Below are positions 9,419-19,500 of a DNA stretch of 64,000 bases, piece after piece. The number at the start of each line of letters is the position of its first letter. Position 1 is the first letter of the stretch. The DNA lies in NCBI GenBank assembly GCA_030041005.1, contig JASHOR010000032.1, positions 41,326 to 105,325 on the forward strand. The letters are read 5' to 3'. Position numbers and translations under genes: made by a program. This DNA is from Xanthobacteraceae bacterium (GTDB taxonomy: Bacteria > Pseudomonadota > Alphaproteobacteria > Rhizobiales > Xanthobacteraceae). Under the pieces are notes generated by a model, which saw nothing but the letters and a program-made list of their open reading frames with translations, searched no databases and was not told the DNA's origin.

Positions 9419-12064
9419 ATGAAATTGCACGTTGCCCAGTTGCCGAGGCTGATTGCGGAGCGAAGAAGCTCCGCAATCCTCGGCGTTCTCATAATCGTCA
9501 TTCTCTGGGTAGGCGTCTTCCTCAAATACGCGGAAGATGTGCACAGCGATCTTCTCGACGCCGTGCGCAGTGATCGAAGCTATGCCATGGTCTTTGAGGA
9601 GAACGTTCTTCGAACGATCGGGCAAGTCGACAATACGTTGCTGTACTTGCGCCGCGCCGTCGAAACCGAGGAGGGCGTGAAGGATTACAACAGCATTGCG
9701 CGCTCCACCGATATCTTGAGCGATATCATCGTCCAGGTCGCCATCATCAACGCGCATGGTAAACTGCTCGCATCCAATGTCGGGCCGGATCCGACGGTTC
9801 AGATCGATCTGAGTGATCGCCCGCACTTCAAGGCGCACCTTCACAACCCGAAGGACTTTCTGTACATCAGCCCGCCGATGATCGGACGGGTCAGCGAGAA
9901 ATGGTCCATCCAGCTCTCCAGACGGTTTTTAAAGCGCGACGGCAGCTTCGGCGGCGTCGTCGTCGCTTCGCTCAATCCGGAGCACTTCACCAATTTCTAC
10001 GATAAGGTGGACTTTGCGTCGTCGGGCTCGATTGCGCTGGTCGGCGATGACGGCGTGGTCCGCTCGGCCGGCGGCCAGTCCAGCGAGTTGCAGATGGGTC
10101 AGAACATCCGCGGCACCAAGCTGTTCGCCCGGATGCAGAGCGCCCTCAACAGCACCTTCGAAGAGCGCGACAACAAAACAGGAAAGATCCATCTGTTTGC
10201 TCTGCGCAAAGTCAGCCGCCAGCCGCTTTGGGTCTGCGTCAGTGTCGACCGCAACGAGGTGCTCGCAAACTCGTGGGCCAATCTGCGGCTCGATTGCATC
10301 GCCGCGGCTCTGCTCAGCTTCATCATCCTGGCGGCCATGGAGCGCATTTTGCGGACGGAAGCTGCGGCCAGGCAAAAATCGAACCAGCTCGAGCTCACGC
10401 TCGAGAGCATGAGCCAGGGCATCATGCTCGTAACCAAGGACCTGGAAATTCCGATCATCAACAAGAAATGCGGGCAGCTTCTCAAATTACCCGACGCGTT
10501 CGTCAAAAACCCGCCGCGTTTCGATCGACTGGTAGAATATAAGCGATCCCAGCTCTCCGGCACGACGGCTGAACCGATGGCAGCCTGGGACTTCAATACG
10601 CTGTTTGCGCCGCGGGCACACCCGATCGACGAATGGACAATGCCCGATGGAGCGGTGCTCGAGGTTCGCAATGGGCACCTGCCCGACGGCGGTGTGGTGC
10701 AGACCTTTACCGACATCACCAAACGCGTACAGGCCGAGGCGCACATCGCCCGATTGGCTTCGGAAGATTCGCTGACCGGCCTGCTCAATCTTCGCGGTTT
10801 CCGTTCGGCGCTGGCGGAAATTCTGCATCAGAATGCGGCGGCGGCCGATATGCCGGACCACGTCGAGTACGCGGTGCTGTTCCTTGACCTCGACCGTTTC
10901 AAGGTGATCAACGACACGCTGGGCCATCGCATCGGCGATCTGTTGCTGCAGGAAACGGCGCAGCGTTTGGGCGCCTTGCTGCAACCGGCCGATGTCCTGG
11001 CCCGCCTCGGCGGCGATGAGTTCGCCGTCATTGCCCGTTCCGTAAAAACGCGCAAGGCGCTCGACAAGCTTGCCAGCCGGCTGATCAATGCGATCCGCGA
11101 GCCGTTCGATCTCGCCGGGCACCATGTGCGCACGACCATCAGCATCGGCATCGCGGTAAGCCCCGCCGATGCGGGCAGCGCCGAGGACCTGGTGGTGGCT
11201 GCGGACCTCGCGCTCTATGCCGCAAAGGAGCGAAACCGCAACAGCTACGAGTTCTATCAAGCCTCAATGACCAAGGAGCTGCTCGATCGCCGCGAGATCG
11301 AGATGGACCTTCGCGAAGCCATAGAACGCAACGAGCTGGAGCTTTATTATCAGCCGATCGTCAGCCTGCAAGACGACAGCGTCATCGGGGTCGAGGCGCT
11401 TGCCAGATGGAGGCATCCAACCAAAGGGTTCATACCTCCATCGCAATTCATCCCGGTGGCGGAAGATACCGGGCTGATAAATCGGATTGGCGAATGGGCG
11501 CTAGCCGAGGCTTGCCGCAAGATCGTTCAATTGCCCGGCGAAGTCAGCCTCGCGGTCAACCTCTCGCCGGTGCAGTTTGCGGCGCCCGACCTCGTCGCCG
11601 TCATCCAAAGGGCGCTCGCCGCCAGCGGACTGGAGCCGCAGCGCCTTGAACTCGAAATCACCGAGAGCCTGCTGCTCGAAAATAGCGAGCACATCCTCTC
11701 CATTCTGCGCCGCCTGCGGCAGCTCGGCGTCCGCATTGCGCTGGACGATTTCGGGACCGGTTATTCCTCCTTGAGCTATCTGCGGAAATTCCCGCTGGAC
11801 AAGATCAAGATCGATCGCAGCTTCGTCACCGACATGGCGTCGCAGAGCGATCAGGTTGCCATCGTACAAGCGCTGCTCAATATCGCCCGGGCGCTCGGGA
11901 TGACGGTAACCGCCGAGGGAGTCGAGAGCGCGATTCAGAAGGACTTCCTCAGGGCTCTGGGATGCGACAACGCCCAGGGCTTTCTGTTCGGCAAACCGGT
12001 CCCGTTCGATCAGCTCGCCGCTCTCCTCGCCGATCGTCCCGCGAGAAAGTTCATGGCGGCGTGA
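9419..12064 (+). CDS. Membrane diguanylate cyclase/phosphodiesterase (extracytoplasmic sensor, PAS-like, GGDEF, EAL)
   Basis: N-terminal TM plus Cache-like region; LARLGGDEFAVIARS and IGVEALARWRHP ... DDFGTGYSSLSYLRKFPLDKIKIDRSFV intact. GTG at 9395 is an alternative start. Confidence 0.88.
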   Translation: MKLHVAQLPRLIAERRSSAILGVLIIVILWVGVFLKYAEDVHSDLLDAVRSDRSYAMVFEENVLRTIGQVDNTLLYLRRAVETEEGVKDYNSIARSTDILSDIIVQVAIINAHGKLLASNVGPDPTVQIDLSDRPHFKAHLHNPKDFLYISPPMIGRVSEKWSIQLSRRFLKRDGSFGGVVVASLNPEHFTNFYDKVDFASSGSIALVGDDGVVRSAGGQSSELQMGQNIRGTKLFARMQSALNSTFEERDNKTGKIHLFALRKVSRQPLWVCVSVDRNEVLANSWANLRLDCIAAALLSFIILAAMERILRTEAAARQKSNQLELTLESMSQGIMLVTKDLEIPIINKKCGQLLKLPDAFVKNPPRFDRLVEYKRSQLSGTTAEPMAAWDFNTLFAPRAHPIDEWTMPDGAVLEVRNGHLPDGGVVQTFTDITKRVQAEAHIARLASEDSLTGLLNLRGFRSALAEILHQNAAAADMPDHVEYAVLFLDLDRFKVINDTLGHRIGDLLLQETAQRLGALLQPADVLARLGGDEFAVIARSVKTRKALDKLASRLINAIREPFDLAGHHVRTTISIGIAVSPADAGSAEDLVVAADLALYAAKERNRNSYEFYQASMTKELLDRREIEMDLREAIERNELELYYQPIVSLQDDSVIGVEALARWRHPTKGFIPPSQFIPVAEDTGLINRIGEWALAEACRKIVQLPGEVSLAVNLSPVQFAAPDLVAVIQRALAASGLEPQRLELEITESLLLENSEHILSILRRLRQLGVRIALDDFGTGYSSLSYLRKFPLDKIKIDRSFVTDMASQSDQVAIVQALLNIARALGMTVTAEGVESAIQKDFLRALGCDNAQGFLFGKPVPFDQLAALLADRPARKFMAA

Positions 12065-12083
12065 CGGCCGCTTCCCAACCCGA

Positions 12084-13097
12084 TTACAATTTGCCTGCCG
12101 CTGATCGCCGCGCCAACGGGTCGTCGGCGATCGGCCCGCTTGCCGACGAAGTCGCGTTCGCCGCCGCTCGGTGGGCCTCGCTGAAGAGCAGGACCAGGCC
12201 CGAAGCGACGACGATGGCGGACCCGGCGACCAACGCAAGCGTCGGCACGTCCCCCCAAACGAGGAACCCGATGATCGCCGACCATACCAGAACGAAGTAG
12301 TAGAACGGCGACACGGCCGTCGCCGGCGCGGCGTGCAGCGCCTTGGTCCACAGATATTGCGCAACTGCGTTGACGATCCCCATCGACAAGAACAGCAATC
12401 CATCTTCGAAGCCTGGCCAACGGAAGCCGAACAACAGCAGCCCGGCATGCAGGACCGCCAGCGTCGCCATCTGCCACATCAACAGCGTGTTGGCCGACTC
12501 GGTCTTGCTCATCCCGCGAACGGCCACAATCACACTGCCGTACATCACCGCGTTGGCGAGCGCGAACAAGGCCCCCAACTGGAACGTGCCCGCACCTGGC
12601 CTGACCACGATCAGAACGCCGATAAAGCCGACAAACAACGCGCCCCAGCGCGCCAGCCCGGGCCGCTCCTTCAGCCAGATGACGGACACAAGCGCAGAGA
12701 ACAACGGCGCCGAGAAAGTGATGGCGACGGCGCCTGCCAGCGGCATCATGCTGAAGGCGAGGACGGTGAACGTCTGCGAAACCGCTTGCGACGCGCCGCG
12801 GGCGATATGAGCATAAACGCGTCGCGTCGCAAACACGGAGACGCCCGTCGCCGGCAGCACGAATGCCGCGCACACGACGAGCGAAGACAGCGAACGCCCG
12901 AACATCACCTCGCCGACCGGATATATTCCAACCAGCCATTTACTGAGGCCGTTCGAGATCGCGAACATGACCGTCGCGCCGATCATCAGCGCGATCCCGC
13001 GTACGATTTGGTCACTCGGCCGTGCGGCTGCGGCGTACTGCATTGGGATGCGTTCGATGAGCGCCATTCTCAGGTTGCCCGGCTCATGCCGCGGCAT
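12084..13097 (-). CDS. EamA/DMT-family transporter
   Basis: About ten hydrophobic segments in two repeats (GIALMIGATVMFAISNGLSKWLVG ... FYYFVLVWSAIIGFLVWGDVPTLALVAGSAIVVASGL); overlaps the end of pxpC. Confidence 0.83.
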   Translation of the reverse strand: MPRHEPGNLRMALIERIPMQYAAAARPSDQIVRGIALMIGATVMFAISNGLSKWLVGIYPVGEVMFGRSLSSLVVCAAFVLPATGVSVFATRRVYAHIARGASQAVSQTFTVLAFSMMPLAGAVAITFSAPLFSALVSVIWLKERPGLARWGALFVGFIGVLIVVRPGAGTFQLGALFALANAVMYGSVIVAVRGMSKTESANTLLMWQMATLAVLHAGLLLFGFRWPGFEDGLLFLSMGIVNAVAQYLWTKALHAAPATAVSPFYYFVLVWSAIIGFLVWGDVPTLALVAGSAIVVASGLVLLFSEAHRAAANATSSASGPIADDPLARRSAAGKL

Positions 13098-14121
13098 CGT
13101 GGACGCCGCTGATGAGGTTGCACTCGAAGAGCGGCGCCGCAGCGAGCGGCGGCCTCACGGGGACGATCTTTTCGCCGATGCGATCCAATGCGGCGGCAAG
13201 GTCCCGGCGGGCCTCTGCGGCGTGTTCCGCGGTTACGGACGCGAACGCGATCTTCGCCCCGATGGGCAACCGGCCGATCGCGGGGAGGTCCGCCGAAATG
13301 ACAGTGGCAATCTTCGGATAACCGCCGGTCGTCTGATGATCGGCCAACAGCACCATCGGCTGACCGCTCCCGGGCACCTGAATTGACCCGGTCACGATGG
13401 CATCTGACACAATATTGAATCCGCGCCGGGCGCGGATCGGGCTGCCTTGAAGGCGTATGCCCATGCGATTCGATCCGGCACTGACTTCATATTCGGAGAC
13501 CAGAAACCTCTTGATCTCGTCATCGGAGAAATAATCGCTTTGCGGACCAAGCATGACTCGGAAACGGCCGGGGGGAACCAGATCCAAGCTATCGATGCGA
13601 CATTCATTGCGCTCGGTTGCGGTCGCGCAGCGAAGCGGCAGGATGTCACCGGCCGTCAGCGCGCGGCCTTGCCAACCGCCGATCCGGCCGCGGCTGTCGG
13701 TGGCGACGCTGCCGAGCACGGCCGCAACCGCGAAGCCGCCCTCCACGGCGATGTACAAGCTTGATCCCGTCTTCAGCGAGCCGACGCGAACGACCTGACC
13801 GCGCCGCAGGCGAACGCTTTGCATGAGAGCAATCGCGTGGCCGCGGTCGCTGGCCGCATCGTCGAGAACCTCGACGGTTGCTTCGGTGCCGACAAAAGCC
13901 AGGCGCGCATCCTCGGCTTCGATCACGAATGTCGGCCCGACATAGAGCGCCTCCAGGGCTCCGAGATTCGCCGGATTGCCGACGAGCGCGTTCGCCGCCC
14001 GAAACGATACCGGATCGAGAGCCCCTCCGGTGGAAACGCCCAGCCGCTGGAAGCCGTGGCGCCCAAGGTCTTGAATGGTCGTCGACAACCCAGGCGAGAG
14101 GATGCGCAACGCCGGATTCAT
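13084..14121 (-). CDS. pxpC: 5-oxoprolinase subunit C / biotin-dependent carboxyltransferase family protein
   Basis: LRILSPGLSTTIQDLGRHGFQRLGVSTGGALDPVSFRAANALVGN typical of PxpC/KipA/urea-amidolyase family. Confidence 0.85.
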   Translation of the reverse strand: MNPALRILSPGLSTTIQDLGRHGFQRLGVSTGGALDPVSFRAANALVGNPANLGALEALYVGPTFVIEAEDARLAFVGTEATVEVLDDAASDRGHAIALMQSVRLRRGQVVRVGSLKTGSSLYIAVEGGFAVAAVLGSVATDSRGRIGGWQGRALTAGDILPLRCATATERNECRIDSLDLVPPGRFRVMLGPQSDYFSDDEIKRFLVSEYEVSAGSNRMGIRLQGSPIRARRGFNIVSDAIVTGSIQVPGSGQPMVLLADHQTTGGYPKIATVISADLPAIGRLPIGAKIAFASVTAEHAAEARRDLAAALDRIGEKIVPVRPPLAAAPLFECNLISGVHDAAA

Positions 14122-14852
14122 GCCGCCGCTCCAACAAATTCGTCTGCCGGCTCTATTCTGAAATCGGCTTGCGCCGCCTTGGCGCTGAGCTTTTCATGTT
14201 CGCTGGCGGACACCGGCACCAAGGCGACCTTGTCTCCAGGAGACATGAGCGCAGTGGCGCGGACATGATTCCATAGCGGAATCGGGCAGCACCCGATCAC
14301 GTGCCAGCCGCACGGAGTCTCCAGCGGAAACACGCACGACATGCTCCCCGCGATCGCAACTGAACCGGCGGGAATCTTCGTCCTCGGCGTCTCGAGCCGG
14401 TCGAGCGCCAACTCGCGCGGTACCTCGCCCATATACGCCTGGCCGGGGAGGAAGCCGAGCATATAGACGTGATAAAGCGGCGCGCTGTGGCGTTCGATCA
14501 CTTGCCGCTTCGACAGCCCGGCACGCCGAGCGACATCGTGCAGGTCGATGGCGAAGCTCTCGTCATAGCACACGGGCAAACGCCACAGATGGCCGGCGGC
14601 ATCGTTCGTTTTGAGATCTTTCATCCGATCGTCGATCCGTTCGGCGAGCGACGCCGCTGAGATCGCGAGCGGTTCATAATGGATCAGCAGCGAGCGGAAG
14701 GTGGGAACGGTTTCCACCACTCCCTCGATGCGATCCGCATCGAGAGAGTGGGCGAGCGAGAGCACGGCGCCGTTGAGCCTGCGGTCGATGCAGTCGCCGA
14801 ACTCGACAACCAGAGCCGTATCGCCGGCCGGAAGCACCCTGTAATCGTACAT
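14118..14852 (-). CDS. pxpB: 5-oxoprolinase subunit B (KipI/PxpB family)
   Basis: Start MYDYRVLPAGDTALVVEFGD at 14852 within the overlong ORF 14118..15500; HSAPLYHVYMLGFLPGQAYMGEVPRELALDRLETPRTKIPAGSVAIAG; 4-bp overlap with pxpC. Confidence 0.83.
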   Translation of the reverse strand: MYDYRVLPAGDTALVVEFGDCIDRRLNGAVLSLAHSLDADRIEGVVETVPTFRSLLIHYEPLAISAASLAERIDDRMKDLKTNDAAGHLWRLPVCYDESFAIDLHDVARRAGLSKRQVIERHSAPLYHVYMLGFLPGQAYMGEVPRELALDRLETPRTKIPAGSVAIAGSMSCVFPLETPCGWHVIGCCPIPLWNHVRATALMSPGDKVALVPVSASEHEKLSAKAAQADFRIEPADEFVGAAA

Positions 14853-14896
14853 GAGTGGCGCCCCTACTGAATTCTGGGATGGCCAATCAGCACGCT

Positions 14897-15808
14897 TCAA
14901 AGGGCGGCCGGTTCGGACGGATCGTGTTTCGACTCCGCAGTCACGCGCTCGGCCGGCAGGAACCAGGGCTTGACGCTGACGCCGCGGCGCAACGAGTACA
15001 TGTAGAAGATCGGCAATTGACGCGGGAACAGCGCCCGCAGCTCGCTGCCGTTGAAGGTGACGAAGATCGAGCCGGGAAACGCGCGCTCGACGGCGCGCTG
15101 CTCGACCAAATTCATCCGCAAATAAGTCAGCGCACCTTCCTGCACCGTGGCAGAGCCCCGATACCATTTCCGCGCGCTGACAATCAGCTTGTCCAGGATC
15201 TCGGACGAGACCGATGCTTCCGCCGCGGCCGGTGCCGCCGTTATCCCGGATGATTTGACGAGATGACCAAGCAGACACGTATCGAACCCGCGCTGCTCGG
15301 CCAATTTTTTGACCTCGTCGAAGTATTGCTGCATGTCGTGGCGGCGATGCCCGTTCAACTCGGCATGGGTGTCGGTTAGGATCAGCGTCATCGCCGCACC
15401 GGGCGCATAGACCCCGGCAACACGCGACGCCAAAACGGAAAGGAAATCGAGACACTGCAGCTCGGGCTCGCCCGCCCAGCACCGAGGGCCTTTGCCCCAA
15501 TAGAGCACGAAATGCACAGCCTCTCGCGCCGCGACTGCATCCGCAATTGCACGTAACATCAACTGCGTATCGGACGGCTGCTCGCGCTTGAATGCCCAGG
15601 TATTGAAGGCGCGCAGCACTCCTTCAGCGCTTGCCCCGATGTCCCGTTCCGCCTTTGCCGGCGATTTGGACGCCGGGCGGGATGGATGGAGCAGTTTGTA
15701 GTTGTTGAAGGAGGGTCGATCAGGATTCGAAATGGCGGATTTTGATCCAAATTCCTGCGCGAACGATAGCGCCGCCACGCTACCGTCATACGCAACGCCA
15801 CTTGCCAT
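14897..15808 (-). CDS. Divergent isonitrile synthase-like (DIT1/PvcA-family-like) protein
   Basis: Start MASGVAYDGSV at 15808; EAVHFVLYWGKGPR...ASRVAGVYAPGAAMTLILTDTHAELNG...Y...LAEQRGFDTCLLG and VERAFPGSIFVTFNGSELR resemble, in order, conserved blocks of PvcA-type isonitrile synthases as I remember them; not verified by search. Confidence 0.5.
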   Translation of the reverse strand: MASGVAYDGSVAALSFAQEFGSKSAISNPDRPSFNNYKLLHPSRPASKSPAKAERDIGASAEGVLRAFNTWAFKREQPSDTQLMLRAIADAVAAREAVHFVLYWGKGPRCWAGEPELQCLDFLSVLASRVAGVYAPGAAMTLILTDTHAELNGHRRHDMQQYFDEVKKLAEQRGFDTCLLGHLVKSSGITAAPAAAEASVSSEILDKLIVSARKWYRGSATVQEGALTYLRMNLVEQRAVERAFPGSIFVTFNGSELRALFPRQLPIFYMYSLRRGVSVKPWFLPAERVTAESKHDPSEPAAL

Positions 15809-16510
15809 AGCCTCACCGCACCAAATTAACGATCTGTTGAGGATGATTAAGAGCCCGTTAAAGGTCAATCTTAATCGTTAAGAAAGGTTAACCCGATCAT
15901 GACAATCGTAAGATCAACACAACTCACCACAACTAATGCTTGCGCGAAAATGCTCTGAATCCAACGATGCCGGCCGCCCGATCGGAAACAGACCGGCGAA
16001 TGCCTGTCCCTTCTCTCGCGGGAGCGAGTTGGCCTTGGCGTTGACGAAATCCTCCGTTCTCGTCTTGCAGTGGATGGGCAAGAAAACAAAAACGTCTCGA
16101 CAACGAGTAGGCACGAGCAGCCATCTCTCTCGTACATCCGTTGAGCATCTTGTTTCCGTCATGAAAGATTTTCACGCACGAAGATTAGGTGCGCTCTGCG
16201 AGACGACGTTCGCGCGCTTGTCGACCAACCTCACCCGACGTTGCGACGCCAAACACAGAGACATTTGCCATCGCGGACGCCCACGCTTGGCCGAGGCGCC
16301 GACGACGGCTCAATCCGTTGCCGGAAACACGGCGAACGTCAAACCGCGTCGAGCGCCCGGCGTTGCCGTGCGGACGTTGCACACTATATTTTTGGGGTCC
16401 GCTCCCCTCTGGCATTCTTGATGTCGTGAGGGCAAACTGACTGGATTTCCGGCAGGCATTCGCTGGGGAAAACGCTCGATTTTCCCGATCCTGCCTTGGA
16501 GGCCTGCGCA

Positions 16511-19500
16511 ATGGCGCTGCGCGACGTCAAGCTCGACGACAAATACGACCTTGGAAAGAATCGCGTCTTTGTCACCGGCTTTCAGGCGTTGGTGCGCTTG
16601 TGCCTGATGCAGAAGGAGTTGGACCGCCGCAATGGCCTTCGCACGGCGGGTTTTGTCACCGGCTATCGCGGCTCGCCGCTGGGCGGCCTCGATACTCAAT
16701 TTCTTCGCGCCCAGCCGTTCCTCGACAAAAGCGACATCCGCTTCCAGGGCGGCATCAATGAGGATTTGGCCGCAACCGCGGTATGGGGTTCGCAGCAGGC
16801 GGAACTGCGCGGCGAGGGCCGCTACGACGGCGTCTTCGCCATGTGGTACGGCAAGGGGCCGGGCGTCGATCGAACCGGCGACGTGTTCCGCCATGCCAAC
16901 CTGGCAGGGACCGCCAGAAATGGCGGCGTCCTGGCGCTCATGGGCGACGACCACACTGCCGAATCCTCGACCACGGCGCATCAATCCGAGTACCACTTCA
17001 TCGACGTGATGATCCCGGTTCTCAATCCCGCCGGAGTGCAGGAGGTCCTCGATTACGGGCTCTATGGTTGGGCGATGTCGCGCTTCACCGGCACCTGGGT
17101 GGCGCTCAAGACCATGCACGAGACGATCGAGTCGACGGCCGCAATCGATGCGAGCCTCGATCGCGTGAGCATCGTCGCGCCCGCCGATTTCCAGATGCCG
17201 GAAGGCGGTCTCAACATCCGCCTCAACGATCCGATCCTGGCGCAGGAGGCGCGTTTGCACGACTTCAAGCGCGACGCCATGCTCGCGTTCGTGCGTGCCA
17301 ACAAGCTCAATCGCATCATCACTTGCGGCGGACGCGATCCCAAGATCGGCATAATCACCACCGGCAAGAGCTATCTCGACGTGCGTCAGGCGTTCGATGA
17401 GCTTGGGATCGACGAGGTCAGATGTAACGAGCTCGGCATCCGCCTTTTCAAGGTGGCGTGCCCATGGCCGTTGAGCAGGCGCGAATTGCAGGAGTTTGCG
17501 CAAGGCCTCGATTTGATCGTTGTCGTCGAGGAAAAACGTTCGCTGATCGAAGTGCAAGTGCGCGAAGAATTGTACGGCAGCGCCAACCAGCCCTTGTGCA
17601 TCGGCAAGAAGGACGAACAGGGCAACTGGCTGTTCCCCGTCAAGGGCGCGCTCGATCCCAACGATGTCGCCATCTGCATCGGCGACCGCCTGCTGAAGTA
17701 TCATCGCAATGACGACATCGCCCGGCGCGTTGCCCGGCTCAAGGACTACCAGCGCATCGCCGCGGAAACCAAGGACGTGGCCCAGCGCATTCCCTATTTC
17801 TGCTCCGGCTGCCCGCATAATTCCTCGACGGTCGTGCCCGAGGGCATGCGCGCCTATGCGGGCATTGGCTGCCACTACATGGCGCAGTGGATGGACCGCT
17901 CGACGTTGGGCTACACCCAGATGGGCGGCGAAGGCGCCAACTGGATCGGAGAAGCGCCGTTTTCCACCCGCAAGCACGTTTTTCAGAATCTCGGCGACGG
18001 CACCTACAATCACTCGGGATACTTGGCGATCCGCGCCGCCATCGCCTCGAACACCAACATCACCTACAAGATCCTGTTCAACGATGCGGTGGCTATGACC
18101 GGCGGTCAGGCCAACGATGGCGGCCTTACTGTGCCGCAGATCGCGAGCCAAGTCGCGGCCGAAGGCGCCAAGCGCGTTGTCGTGGTCACCGACGAGCCTG
18201 GCAAATATGCGCGCAACATCGTGTGGCCGAAGGGCCTTTCGATCCATCATCGCGACGATCTGATCGCGGTGCAGAAGGAGCTTGCGGAAATTCCCGGCGT
18301 GACGGTGCTGATCTACGATCAGACCTGCGCGGCGGAAAAGCGGCGACGACGCAAGCGCGGCACTTTTCCGGACCCGCAAAAGCGCGTGATCATCAACGAG
18401 CTCGTATGCGAGGGCTGCGGCGATTGTGGCGTCAAGTCGAACTGCGTCTCAGTGCAGCCGCTGGAGACCGAATGGGGGCGCAAACGCACCATCGATCAAT
18501 CGAGTTGCAACAAGGATTTTTCCTGCATCAAGGGCTTCTGTCCGTCTTTCGTCACCATCCACGGCGCCAAACTGAAAAAGGGGCGAGGTGTCGCGGCCGA
18601 TCACGATCTGCCGCCGTTGCCCGAGCCGAAGCTGCCGACGATCGATCAAACCTACAACATCATCGTTACCGGAGTGGGCGGCACCGGAATCGTCACCACC
18701 GGCGGCATCCTGGGCATGGCGGCGCATCTGGAGGGCAAGGGCGTCGGAGTGCTCGATATGGCCGGACTCGCACAAAAGGGCGGGGCCGTATTCAGTCACA
18801 TCCGTATTTCCGATGGATCGGAAAAGATCCATGCTATCCGTGTCGCCGCCGGCCGCGCCGATCTCGTGCTCGGGGGTGACATTGTCGTCGCGGGCACGCG
18901 CAAGGTTCTTGCCGCGGTGAAGAACGGCGCCACCGAGGTGGTCGTCAATACGGCCGAGTTTCTGCCCGGCGAGTTTACCCGCAACGCCGATTTCTCGCTG
19001 CCGGGCGAACGGCTCAAACGGGCCATCATGGCCGATGCCGGTCGCGACAAGACGCATTTCATTGATGCTTCGCGCATTGCGATGGGCCTGTTCGGCCAAT
19101 CGATCGGCGCGAACATGCTCCTGGTCGGCTACGCCTATCAGCTCGGCGCGATCCCGCTCGCGGCTGCAGCGATAGAGAAAGCGATCGAGCTCAACGGCGA
19201 AGCCGTCGCCATGAACAAGGCAGCCTTCCATTGGGGCCGCCACATGGCTGTCGACCGCGCCGCCGTGGAGAGGCTTGCGCAGCCCACAGCGGCAGCCGCG
19301 AGCGATGCGCGGTTTTTATCGGAATCCTTCGAACAGACGGTGCAGAGGCGGGTCGATTTTCTCACTGCCTATCAGAACGAAACCTACGCCAGACGTTATC
19401 GGACAACGGTGGATAAAGTGAAGGCAACCGAGTCTGCGCGCGCTCCGGGCAAATGCGGCCTTGCCGAAGCTGTTGCACGTTATCTCTTCAAGTTGATGGC

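Noticed and set aside
14853-15500. N-terminal half of the 460-aa ORF 14118..15500
   Set aside because: PxpB homology begins at MYDYRVLPAGD (14852); the upstream part is out of frame with, and overlaps, the better-supported PvcA-like ORF
15878-15895. TTAAGAAAGGTTAA resembling a CtrA box
   Set aside because: Spacer is 6 nt rather than the consensus 7; reported only as part of the unexplained intergenic region
16310-18379. 689-aa minus-strand ORF
   Set aside because: Lies antisense to the clearly coding indolepyruvate oxidoreductase gene; Arg/His/Asp-rich composition typical of shadow ORFs in GC-rich DNA
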